Positions 33,432 to 41,513 of a stretch of DNA of 64,000 nucleotides are shown piece by piece; position 1 is the stretch's first letter, and each line of letters starts with the position of its first letter. Below the pieces are notes generated by a model. It saw only the letters and a program-made list of their open reading frames with translations, did no database searches and was not told where the DNA came from. Source of the DNA: CAADGY01 sp900696665 (GTDB lineage Bacteria > Acidobacteriota > Terriglobia > Bryobacterales > Bryobacteraceae). The translations under genes and the position numbers were made by a program. The stretch is from assembly GCA_035063885.1 (NCBI GenBank), contig JAPSFM010000003.1, positions 91,415 to 155,414 of the forward strand, given 5' to 3'.

Positions 33432-34229
33432 CTAATAGAGGACTCTTACGAACTCACCGATGACGCGGAAATCACCCGGTTCGAGTTCCCATCGTTCAAA
33501 TTCGGGGTTGAGCGGCTCCATGACGATTTTCGTGTGCCGCCACCCCTCGTCGGTGGTTTGTTTCTCGCTTCGATACCGCTTCACCGTGTAACGGCCCTGG
33601 TTTTCCGATAGCCCGTAGTTTTCGATCAGCAGCAGTTTTCCCTGCCGTGTTCCAACCACATTAGCGCGGAACACACAAAGGCTGTCATCGGGGATTCTCG
33701 GTTCCATGGAGCGCCCGGTGACGTGGGCGAGAAACATGTCTGGACTAATACGCAGGTCTGGAGGTGTTTCTTCCCACTCTTCAGGTTCCACTTCCATCTC
33801 TCCGCCGAATTTGCCGGCTGCGGCCCGAAGCGTGAAGACGGGCAGATGAGTTCGATACGGCAGAACTTTCGGGTTGACGTACTCCTTGTACAAGCGCCGC
33901 AACCGGGCTTCAAAATCGGCCACCTGCATCGGCTCCCGATCGGTCACGCGGAGGATATTGGAAGCGCTGCCTTCCAGATACCGCAGGAAAGCATCTGCAC
34001 CCAGTTCGTTGGCTTTAAGCTGGATATCGTGCTCGAATAGTTCGAGGACTTCTGCTTCTTCCTCGTCCGCCATTTCGGACCAGTCGCGCCGCAGACGCAC
34101 GTGGAGCCGGTCTGCTTGGACATCCAGCAGAAGAACACCCGCATTTTCGGGAGGGCGGCCGGGCAAGGCGGCCTGAAGGAACACGCAATCGGCGCGGTGG
34201 AGTGTGGCTACCGTCGATGCGCTGCTCAT
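33432..34229 (-). CDS. LexA-like S24 domain protein without a DNA-binding domain
   Basis: 265 residues. The C-terminal half is a LexA/UmuD-type S24 domain: an Ala-Gly cleavage-like site (Ala138-Gly139 in LRAAAGKFGG), the serine in TGRSMEPRIPDDSL (Ser174) and the lysine in YTVKRYRSEK (Lys217). The 35-residue spacing from Gly139 to Ser174 is close to the 34 in E. coli LexA. There is no helix-turn-helix; residues 10-120 instead form a domain like DUF3037 (ADCVFLQAALPGRPPENAGV, then a helical YLEGS/RRLYKEY part). A self-cleaving regulator or an adaptor is plausible. It lies 63 bp downstream of the VWA gene on the same strand. Confidence 0.82.
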   Translation of the reverse strand: MSSASTVATLHRADCVFLQAALPGRPPENAGVLLLDVQADRLHVRLRRDWSEMADEEEAEVLELFEHDIQLKANELGADAFLRYLEGSASNILRVTDREPMQVADFEARLRRLYKEYVNPKVLPYRTHLPVFTLRAAAGKFGGEMEVEPEEWEETPPDLRISPDMFLAHVTGRSMEPRIPDDSLCVFRANVVGTRQGKLLLIENYGLSENQGRYTVKRYRSEKQTTDEGWRHTKIVMEPLNPEFERWELEPGDFRVIGEFVRVLY

Positions 34230-34292
34230 CTGTTAAATCTTATCGGAATCGCAAACGAATTCCATGCACCCCAAATGGAAGGCGTACCAGTC

Positions 34293-35345
34293 CTACAATT
34301 CGTAGGGATAGTAGCCCTTGCGGGCGCGGATCACCACACCCGGTAGAGTCGGAACCTTCACCTCAATCGTTCGGAATTGTCTGGAAACATCACTGGTGTC
34401 GGGAACGTACCGGATAACGTATTGGGTCGTCACTTCCCCGGTCACGTTTGCCACGGCCTCGAAGATACCCTTCGCGATCGCCGCCGCGTATCCTCCCGTG
34501 CCGACCTTCAACGCGTAATTACCTTCGTCGGATGGCGTCGAAAGATAACCTGACACGTCGGAATAGACCCCCTGCAGAGGGTACTCGACCCGCCCGCCGG
34601 TTTCCTCCGCCAGACGGGTAAGATTTTTCTCACCTTGTACATTAAATCCGAAGGCTACTGTACTGACACCATAAATAGTTACCAGGTTGCGCTGTGCCAG
34701 TTCGAGCACTTCGGCCATGGTATGTTTGCTGCTGGTATCGTGCCCGTCGCCCACGATTACGATGACGCGCCGCGGCTCGATAGGCTCTCCTTTCACCAGC
34801 GCCCGGCTTGTGCAAGCCATGTAGACCGCATCGAAAAGAGCCGCTCCGCCGCCGGGCTTCATGTTGCGGACTTTTTCAACCAGCTTTTCGGGGTCGTTGG
34901 TAGTATTCGCCAGCAGTTCGGCATCCGTCGAATAGGAGATCAGATAGCCGCTGAACTTATCGTCATGCGGCAGAAGGGCCCAAATCAGTTCCTGTATGGC
35001 GTCTTTGTAGGTCTTCCAGTGAATCCGGCTGGCGTTGCTTTGATCGATAAGGAAACCGACAACTACGGGCTGGTTCCGTTCACGGGAAAAAAACTTTATC
35101 GTCTGCGGCTTTCCGTCATCGAAGATCTGGAAATCTCCCACATCGAGATCCGACACGAAACGGCCTTTTTCATCGGTGACCGTGACAGGGACGATCACCT
35201 CATTTACCTGCACTCTGATCTGCGACTGTGGGGCTCCTGGCTCACTCTCCTGGCGCGCTGCCGGAGCGGTCTGGGCCGGAGATTCGCCGGACTGGCCAAA
35301 GGCGACGGAAACGGCAAGAACGCTTAATACAATTCGACCCAGCAT
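34293..35345 (-). CDS. Secreted VWFA-related protein (Acidobacteria type)
   Basis: About 350 residues. Signal peptide MLGRIVLSVLAVSVAFGQ, then a proline/glutamine-rich linker and the TIGR03436-type layout: an N-terminal beta domain (VNEVIVPVTVTDEKGRFVSD, DFQIFDDGKPQTIKFF), then a von Willebrand A domain with a MIDAS-like start (VVVGFLIDQSNASR) and GGGAALFDAVYMA, then a C-terminal beta domain (QFRTIEVKVPTLPGVVIRARKGYYPY). The family is nearly confined to Acidobacteria and has no known function. The ATG at 35345 is preferred to a GTG at 35402 because it begins the signal peptide and lies downstream of a TATAAT element at 35370-35375. Confidence 0.87.
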   Translation of the reverse strand: MLGRIVLSVLAVSVAFGQSGESPAQTAPAARQESEPGAPQSQIRVQVNEVIVPVTVTDEKGRFVSDLDVGDFQIFDDGKPQTIKFFSRERNQPVVVGFLIDQSNASRIHWKTYKDAIQELIWALLPHDDKFSGYLISYSTDAELLANTTNDPEKLVEKVRNMKPGGGAALFDAVYMACTSRALVKGEPIEPRRVIVIVGDGHDTSSKHTMAEVLELAQRNLVTIYGVSTVAFGFNVQGEKNLTRLAEETGGRVEYPLQGVYSDVSGYLSTPSDEGNYALKVGTGGYAAAIAKGIFEAVANVTGEVTTQYVIRYVPDTSDVSRQFRTIEVKVPTLPGVVIRARKGYYPYEL

Positions 35346-35369
35346 ACTCTGTATGGGCTTCCTGCTCCG

Positions 35370-35375
35370 ATTATA
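35370..35375 (-). promoter_or_regulatory. Candidate -10 element for the VWFA-related gene
   Basis: A perfect TATAAT on the minus strand, 25 bases upstream of the chosen ATG. No convincing -35 hexamer stands 16-18 bases before it, so this is a moderate call. Confidence 0.35.
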
Positions 35376-35612
35376 GACGGTTCGGACAACGAACGGTTCC
35401 ACTTACCTGAGCGGTAATCGGTACTTACAATTTCCGATGAAACCGTATTCGGAGCTATGCCGGTAATTCCTGCGCGGTATCGAAGCCTACCACAACGTGC
35501 GGGCGATCATCGCCTGACAGTTCTGGTGAAGGCTTCGGCCCGCCGGATATGCGCGGACCATCCCCTGTTTGCTGGAAGAGCTGCGGCAGGTGCGATAAGC
35601 AGCCTCATTCCC

Positions 35613-36365
35613 TCACAACGTCACGCCGAAACGCCGCCGGAGCAATAGCATGGCCGCGAGCCAGAAGACGGGGAACCAGACCAGCCAGTGCGCGCTGAAG
35701 CCGAAGAGGGAGATCTTGCGGGTACGGTAATCCACCGCAATGGATTTCACCGAATCGCTCTCAAGGGCGCATCCGTACCAGATCGACGCCAGAGGAGCGG
35801 ACGAACACTCCGGCGTCACGTAACGAAGGCCGGGGCCGGCGTGGATCGCACGATGCAAGCTTTCTCCGGCGGTTCGGAAGCGAAGTTCGCCATCGGAGTT
35901 CCCGCGCGCGCGAATGCGCCAGCAGACCTGCCGCAGGTCTGCGATACGCACCGGCGGCGTTTCCACGGTGAAGCCTGGAGGCGCGGTTAGATCCGCTGCG
36001 CCGGGCTGCGCGCCGGACTTCAGTTGCACGGTAACAATGGCCGTTTCCCCCGGCATCAGCGGCTCACTTCCATATACCGCTTCCAGTTGACTCATGACCA
36101 AAATCGCAGGGACGGCGACAATCGCTGCCGGCAGAAGCGCGAGCCGGGCATACCGCAGGTTCCACAACAGCAGCTTCTTTTGCGCGCGCAGAGCGAGAAC
36201 CGGATCGTCCCCGAAAAGCCGCATCTCGTAAAGATGCGCCCGAACGCGCGCCTTGGCGGAACGCACGGCACGCTGGTCGGAGAACCGGCGCATCGCCAGC
36301 AGCGTACCCACACCGCATACCGTTCCGGCCAGAGCCAGCAGCAGCGCCGCGGCATCCGGGATCAC
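35613..36365 (-). CDS. Three-helix membrane protein with cytoplasmic helical hairpin and periplasmic beta domain
   Basis: 250 residues. TM1 (about 5-25) is followed by a charged helical stretch (RRFSDQRAVRSAKARVRAHL ... DDPVLALRAQKKLLLWNLRY, 26-74), TM2 (75-92), a periplasmic beta-rich domain (MPGETAIVTVQLK, FTVETPPVRIADLR, 100-215), and TM3 (226-243). I recognise no family. The TM1 / cytoplasmic hairpin / TM2 order recalls YidC/Oxa1-superfamily and DUF106 proteins, but that is only a layout likeness. The GTG start overlaps the stop of the upstream small gene (GTGA), and it follows three AlkP-superfamily genes. Confidence 0.75.
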   Translation of the reverse strand: MIPDAAALLLALAGTVCGVGTLLAMRRFSDQRAVRSAKARVRAHLYEMRLFGDDPVLALRAQKKLLLWNLRYARLALLPAAIVAVPAILVMSQLEAVYGSEPLMPGETAIVTVQLKSGAQPGAADLTAPPGFTVETPPVRIADLRQVCWRIRARGNSDGELRFRTAGESLHRAIHAGPGLRYVTPECSSAPLASIWYGCALESDSVKSIAVDYRTRKISLFGFSAHWLVWFPVFWLAAMLLLRRRFGVTL

Positions 36366-36553
36366 TCGAGGTAGCCCAGCCCCTTCAGCTTACGCGCGAT
36401 CTCCTCGTCGGACTGCGCATCCTCCAGCCTGGCAACTTCGCGCTCCAGTATGTGGCGCACAAACTCCTCCGGCGAGCTATATCCCGCGGCGGCGGCGCAC
36501 GTCCTGATACGCTCCCAGAGTTCCTTGTTTACTTTGATGGCCGGCCCGAACAT
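36362..36553 (-). CDS. Small ribbon-helix-helix-like protein
   Basis: 63 residues: a short N-terminal strand (AIKVNKELWERI) followed by two helices (GYSSPEEFVRHILEREVARLED and SDEEIARKLKGLGYLE). This is the size and order of CopG/ribbon-helix-helix proteins, often antitoxins or small regulators, though the fit is not exact and no toxin gene is adjacent. It lies 13 bp downstream of the membrane AlkP-type gene and is coupled to the next gene by a GTGA overlap, so it belongs to the same transcript. Confidence 0.68.
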   Translation of the reverse strand: MFGPAIKVNKELWERIRTCAAAAGYSSPEEFVRHILEREVARLEDAQSDEEIARKLKGLGYLE

Positions 36554-36566
36554 AATACTGTCCTGA

Positions 36567-38645
36567 TCAGGATACCGCGTCGCCTAGCACGGGCGCGCCT
36601 TCCATCCAGGCAGGCACGGGAACCCCGAACAGCCGGAGCGCCGTCGGCGCCATATCCTCGATGCCGGGGTCGGTTGCATCGATCGGTACGTTCGAGAACA
36701 ACACGCCGGGAACCAGCAGCGGATCCACGCAGTGGTCGCCGCTCCAGGCCTTATCGTTGTCCTCGATCACCTCCGCACCTGTTTTTCCGGTGGCCGCATC
36801 CCAGGCCACCCGGTAACCTTCCGCGTAACCTACGATCAGGTCGGGAGCGGCGTCGAGATACGGACCATGGTAGAGAGCGGCCGTGCGGTACACCTTGCGC
36901 ACGGGCGCCACCTCATTGCTGTCGCGCAGGGCCTCCAACCCCGCGATGAGTTCACGCGCGAGTGCGTCCGCTTCGGCGCCCGGGCGGACAATGCCACTCG
37001 CCTCGCGGCCTTCGAGATTGAGATACAGCCCGGACAGCCCCAGGGCGTAAGCCCTGGTGCGGCTCCAGTCGACGTTTTTGAAGAACGGGCCGCTCTCCCG
37101 CGCCCCCTCGCGCAACGTAAGGTATCCGTTGCGGTACAGCCACGTGTTGAGGTTAACGCCGCGCCGGAACGAACAGAACCCGTGATCGGAGAGGACGAAC
37201 AGCGCCGTACCATTACCGGCAAAGGCCATGGTCTTGCCTACCAGCTCATCCATGCGCCGGTACATCGCTTCGATTACGTCTTCCGAAGACGAACCGAGTT
37301 GCCGGTAGAACATGTGCTGGATGCGGTCACTGGTGTCAAACACACATGCCACCACGCCCCGGCGCGTGTTCTCGAGCGCACTGAGAAACATGGCTTCGCG
37401 CTCCTCGAAGATGGAATATGCCTGCTGCAGAAACGCACGCTCATCGATAACACCCTCGTTGAGCGCCCAGGTATCTTCGGCCATCCCTACGGTGGCAAAT
37501 GGCCCGAGCAGGTTCGCCAGATACACCGAGTAGGCGGATGGATGGCTGATCGGCAGTGCGGGGCGGGACGGATCGATATTGATGGGCGAAACGTACAGGT
37601 CTACAGTGCCGCTCCACCCAGTCAACAGAAAGCGGGCGATTCCGTAGGCACGCACTCCCAACGCGGTGCGGAAGGGCAGGCGGATCCAGGGCGAGTATTC
37701 GCCGGCTCGAAGTTCATACGTTTCTCCGGCGATTTCGAGCCGTGCAGCCGCATCGCCGGTTTTTCGTAGCCGGAACGGAATCCGCAACGGCGGCGAGCCT
37801 GCCAGAAACATGTCGTCCGGCCCTTCGATTTCGCCTTCGCAAACGTCTCCTTCGCGCCGTAACGGGTACCGGGCGCCGTTCTCGAATGTCGCCGCCGCAA
37901 GCCGCGTGGTGAACTGCGAAAAGCTTCCCTGCGTTCCTTTCAGGTCGGGTGTGGACATCGCGGACAGCACCCGGCCGTCAAACTTCTCCGGAGGGAACGT
38001 GATGGGCACGCGCAGGATGGTGCAGGTCACGCCGTGCTCGCCGAGAATCGTCCAGAAGGCGCGGCTTCTACGGCGAAACTCGACCAGCGGCCGGCTCAGC
38101 GGGATTCTGAATTTGCCGATCCGCAACATGCGCCGGGGCGCTTCGACGCGGGCCGAAGACAGTTCCGGCAGGTAGGAGCGCAGACTCCGGTTCAGGAAAT
38201 CGAAGATGTTGTGCCTGGCCGGGCTCACACCCGTCGCAAACGTGGACCAGGCCACGGGTGAGAGCGAGGGAAAAGTTGTACGTAGAGGGGAGAACGACCC
38301 CTGCTCTCGCAGCCGGGCCAGGTTCGGCAGTTTCCCTTCTTTAAGGTAACGCTCGGTGAGACCGTGATCGAGGCCGTCCAACCCTAGGAAGATCAGCTTG
38401 CGTACGCGGGCATGACGAAACGCGCGCCGTCTTCGTATTGACGCGCGCAAAACGCGGAACGGCCACAGCAGCAGTGAGGCCAGGCTCAGCAGGAAGCCGG
38501 CGACCAGGGCGAGGAGCGAGCCGAGAAAAGCGAAGCCTGCGCCCGGCCCCACGTAGGCGACGCTCACTTCGTCCGCCGGCGGTGACCAGATCCACAGCGC
38601 CAGAAGGACTGCCGCTACCGCGAAATGGAAACGGCGCCGGTTCAT
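36567..38645 (-). CDS. Membrane-anchored alkaline-phosphatase-superfamily phosphodiesterase/phosphohydrolase
   Basis: 692 residues. Two hydrophobic segments lie in the first 70 residues (AVAAVLLALWIW, and GFLLSLASLLLWPF). The AlkP-type core begins KLIFLGLDGLDHGLTERYL, with the metal Asp in LGLDGLD, then TTFPSLSPVAWSTFATGVSP, where a Thr/Ser occupies the usual nucleophile region, and VLSDHGFCSFRRG, an Asp-His metal site. It is close to COG3379-type predicted phosphohydrolases/phosphomutases. The ATG overlaps the stop of the upstream sulfatase-like gene (ATGA). It is the third of three consecutive superfamily members in this cluster. Confidence 0.87.
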   Translation of the reverse strand: MNRRRFHFAVAAVLLALWIWSPPADEVSVAYVGPGAGFAFLGSLLALVAGFLLSLASLLLWPFRVLRASIRRRRAFRHARVRKLIFLGLDGLDHGLTERYLKEGKLPNLARLREQGSFSPLRTTFPSLSPVAWSTFATGVSPARHNIFDFLNRSLRSYLPELSSARVEAPRRMLRIGKFRIPLSRPLVEFRRRSRAFWTILGEHGVTCTILRVPITFPPEKFDGRVLSAMSTPDLKGTQGSFSQFTTRLAAATFENGARYPLRREGDVCEGEIEGPDDMFLAGSPPLRIPFRLRKTGDAAARLEIAGETYELRAGEYSPWIRLPFRTALGVRAYGIARFLLTGWSGTVDLYVSPINIDPSRPALPISHPSAYSVYLANLLGPFATVGMAEDTWALNEGVIDERAFLQQAYSIFEEREAMFLSALENTRRGVVACVFDTSDRIQHMFYRQLGSSSEDVIEAMYRRMDELVGKTMAFAGNGTALFVLSDHGFCSFRRGVNLNTWLYRNGYLTLREGARESGPFFKNVDWSRTRAYALGLSGLYLNLEGREASGIVRPGAEADALARELIAGLEALRDSNEVAPVRKVYRTAALYHGPYLDAAPDLIVGYAEGYRVAWDAATGKTGAEVIEDNDKAWSGDHCVDPLLVPGVLFSNVPIDATDPGIEDMAPTALRLFGVPVPAWMEGAPVLGDAVS

Positions 38646-39508
38646 CGGAGCTTGCCTTCCAGGAGGAAAACCTCAAGGACCTTTTCATGTTGTATCGGGC
38701 CATGGCCGAAATAGCCGTCCTCCCCGAACAACTCGCCGTGGTCGGAGGTGATGGTGATGTAGGTGTCCCGGGGCGCCAGGTCAAACAACTCCTCGAACAC
38801 GGTGTCGAGGTATTTCACCGCCGCAATCTGGCGTGCCCGCAACATATCCAGCTTCGCCTGATCGAAGAACGGGGACCGGCGCTTCGGCAGTTTGCCCCCC
38901 GTGACATGCTCATCGAGATGTTTGAACACGCCGTGCACCCCGCTGATTCGGGGCCACTCATCGGGCGGCTCGTCGGGCAGCGCGTACGGGTAGTGTGTCT
39001 CGCCCACGTTGAGCAGGTAGAAAGACGGGCGCTCTTCGGAGAAGCGCATCTCCCGCAACATGGCGCGCATGTCATTGTGCTTCTCCATCAACCGGTAGCG
39101 GTCGAAGCCGCTATTGATCGGCGTCTTGGGATTCAGCACCGGCAGCGATACGAAGGCGTTTGTGTCGTAACCCAGTGAGTTTCTCAAAAACGTTGGCAGA
39201 TACAACGCGGGGATCAGCGATTTGAACTCAAAATCCACCTGTCCCAGGCGATCCTGGAATCGCACGAAATCGCGCTTGTAATACTCGGATGCAAACACGT
39301 GTTTTGGGCTTGAATGCGGCATGAGCCCCATCAACAGGTTATAGTGCGACGGCGCAGTCCAACTCGCGTAAGACCATCGCCGCTCCAGCTTGCCGAGTTT
39401 GCGCATGGTCCGCGGACGCGCGGCGATAAAGGAATCGTAGCGGCAGCTGTCGAGGACCACCAGAATGTAGTTGTTCCCCCGCGGCGGGGATTTAGAAATC
39501 GAGACCAC
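38642..39508 (-). CDS. Sulfatase-like AlkP-superfamily hydrolase without the formylglycine motif
   Basis: 288 residues. It has the sulfatase/phosphonate-hydrolase fold order: NYILVVLDSCRYDSF (metal Asp), ASWTAPSHYNLLMGLMP, where TAPSH replaces the C/S-x-P-S-R maturation motif, YLLNVGETHYPY, and ITSDHGELFGEDGYFGHG (DHGE metal site). Without Cys or Ser in that spot it is not a formylglycine sulfatase; Thr could serve as in LtaS-type phosphoglycerol transferases. The start is a GTG; a TATAAT about 10 bases upstream could give an internal promoter. It precedes the membrane AlkP-type gene with an ATGA overlap. Confidence 0.83.
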   Translation of the reverse strand: MVSISKSPPRGNNYILVVLDSCRYDSFIAARPRTMRKLGKLERRWSYASWTAPSHYNLLMGLMPHSSPKHVFASEYYKRDFVRFQDRLGQVDFEFKSLIPALYLPTFLRNSLGYDTNAFVSLPVLNPKTPINSGFDRYRLMEKHNDMRAMLREMRFSEERPSFYLLNVGETHYPYALPDEPPDEWPRISGVHGVFKHLDEHVTGGKLPKRRSPFFDQAKLDMLRARQIAAVKYLDTVFEELFDLAPRDTYITITSDHGELFGEDGYFGHGPIQHEKVLEVFLLEGKLR

Positions 39509-39534
39509 GTTGCCCCGATTATACCTGTACGCGT

Positions 39535-41418
39535 TCAGAACACCGGGCGTCCCGTCATCCCGGCGCCGGGTTTCACGCCATACTCATTCAGCAGCGTGAC
39601 GGTAATATCCTCCAACCGGAGTTCCCTGCGCCGTGTCTTGCGGTTTGACAGGAAGACACCCGGCACCAGATGGGCCGCGATGCAATGGTCGCCTCGCCAC
39701 TCGTCCTTGTTGTCTTCAAAAACCACGGAAGGAACCGCACCCAAAGCCGTCTGCCAGGATGAACGGTATCCGGTGTTCCAGCCGACCACGATATCCGGAG
39801 CGGTAGCGCTCGCTTCACCGCGGTAAACATCGCGCGCCCGGTACGCTTCCGCGACCACAGTCCCACCCGTTTCGGGATCTCGCAGCGCTTTCAGCCGCTG
39901 AACAATCCGGTCGACGAGGGCGTCACGTTCGGAAGGTTTGACGATTCCGTTGCGCTCCCGCCCTGCCAGATTGACGTAAATGCCGTTCAGGCCGATAGAA
40001 TAGGCTTGCGTGGCCGCCCAGTCCACATGGACCAGCCCCTCTTCATCGCCGGTGTTAAACGGCAGGTCCAGCGTCAGAAAACCTTCGAGCATCAGCCAAC
40101 GGTTCAGATGGACAGCGCGGCGGAACTCGGAAAATCCATGGTCCGACATCACGATCAGAGTGTCGTCGGGATAAGCTCGCGCCACACGCCCGATCTCGAG
40201 GTCGGTTTTCTTGTACGTTTCAAGCAGCGCGGCCTCATGCCTGCCCCAGAGGATGTGAGAATCCTGGTCGATACCCAGGAAATGGAAGAAGACCACTCCA
40301 CGCGCGGCACGGCGCAGCACATGGTGCAGCAGGGCGAACTGTTCCCGCGCCACCAGACCCGCCTGTTGACCGTACTCGTCGAGCGTCAACACGCCTTCCC
40401 GTAACGCGGAGGTATCTTCCGCGATGCCCTGCGTGTAATAAGGCCCAACCGCGGCAGCAAGCCCAGCGCTGTAGGAAGGCGGTGTCGAGATCGGAAGGTC
40501 CGGCGAGAATGGGTCGATATTCAGTGGTGAAACGTAGATCTTCAGCGCCGGCCGGAGCTGTTTCGCGTACAAGCGGAACATGGTATGCGCGTTCTGAAAA
40601 GGAGGCAGCAATGGAACTGAGACGCGGATCCACTCCGACCACTCGCCTTCGCACAGGAGAAAGCGCCTGCCTTGTGCTTCGAAAACCGCCGCGGGTTGCT
40701 CCGTGTCGCGCCAGACGGTGACGGCAATCTGTGTGCGCCTGCGATCTTTCCGTAATGTATTTTCCGGCCCCTCCAGCACCAGTTCGGCGCGATCTCCATC
40801 GAGCGTCACGGGAACGATGCGTCCCCCAGGAACAGCCCGTTTGCTCTGTCCGCTCTCGCTGGTGAAGAACGTGAACGTGCCAAACGTGCCGAGCATATCC
40901 GGCGTGCCCATGCCGGAAAGCGAGTGCGATTCCGATTCGACCGGCGGGAAATTATTCGGCATCCGGAGCAAAGTCGCCGGAATTCCCTGCGCGTCCAACA
41001 ACTCCCAGAACGTTACGCCCCGGCGGAAGCGCCGTACGTGTCCGCTGCTGAGCGGAATCCGGTAGGGGCCAATCGGAAAAGTCCACCGGGACGGCTCCGT
41101 CTCCGCCATGGACGAGAAGAGCGTGAGCGTTGCCGGGTTGCGGTGAATGAAATCGAAGACGCCGTGCCCGCCCGGATTGAGGCCCGTCGCGAAAGTGGAC
41201 CACGCCACGGGGCTTTGCGGAGGCACGGTCGTGGCCAGCCGCTGGAAACCGCCGGTATCGCGCAAGCGGCGAAGGTTCGGCAATTCCATCCAGTGCCGCT
41301 CCAGAAATCCGGGGTCCATAGCATCGATCCCCAGCACGATGGTGCGCTTGGCCGGCGTACCGTCATGGCCGCATCCGGTCAGCAGCAGCAACGAAATCCA
41401 GATGGACGGAGAGCGCAT
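39535..41418 (-). CDS. AlkP-superfamily lipoprotein phosphohydrolase
   Basis: 627 residues. The N terminus is a lipoprotein signal (SIWISLLLLTGCGHDG, lipobox LLTGC). The core repeats the pattern of the gene at 36567-38645: RTIVLGIDAMDPGFLERHW, TTVPPQSPVAWSTFATGLNP, FFHFLGIDQDSHILWGRHE, and VMSDHGFSEFRRAVHLNRW. The two are clear paralogues, one lipid-anchored and one in the inner membrane. The start at 41418 is chosen because the frame before it lacks a signal and encodes an unrelated-looking stretch. The gene lies 26 bp upstream of the sulfatase-like gene, so the set is one operon. Confidence 0.87.
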   Translation of the reverse strand: MRSPSIWISLLLLTGCGHDGTPAKRTIVLGIDAMDPGFLERHWMELPNLRRLRDTGGFQRLATTVPPQSPVAWSTFATGLNPGGHGVFDFIHRNPATLTLFSSMAETEPSRWTFPIGPYRIPLSSGHVRRFRRGVTFWELLDAQGIPATLLRMPNNFPPVESESHSLSGMGTPDMLGTFGTFTFFTSESGQSKRAVPGGRIVPVTLDGDRAELVLEGPENTLRKDRRRTQIAVTVWRDTEQPAAVFEAQGRRFLLCEGEWSEWIRVSVPLLPPFQNAHTMFRLYAKQLRPALKIYVSPLNIDPFSPDLPISTPPSYSAGLAAAVGPYYTQGIAEDTSALREGVLTLDEYGQQAGLVAREQFALLHHVLRRAARGVVFFHFLGIDQDSHILWGRHEAALLETYKKTDLEIGRVARAYPDDTLIVMSDHGFSEFRRAVHLNRWLMLEGFLTLDLPFNTGDEEGLVHVDWAATQAYSIGLNGIYVNLAGRERNGIVKPSERDALVDRIVQRLKALRDPETGGTVVAEAYRARDVYRGEASATAPDIVVGWNTGYRSSWQTALGAVPSVVFEDNKDEWRGDHCIAAHLVPGVFLSNRKTRRRELRLEDITVTLLNEYGVKPGAGMTGRPVF

Positions 41419-41513
41419 AGAGCTAATCTCTATTGTCGCCGCTTGCGTGGCGCCCGTTGCGCCGGACCCGCACTCGCGATCGCTTGCCTGCGCGCGGCCT
41501 AGTAAAGCGACGG

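Noticed and set aside
35457..35648. A small plus-strand frame and a nearby broken frame resembling a transposase tail
   Set aside because: The reading (AYHNVRAIIA, then stops) is too short and broken to call; it may be a decayed element or chance.
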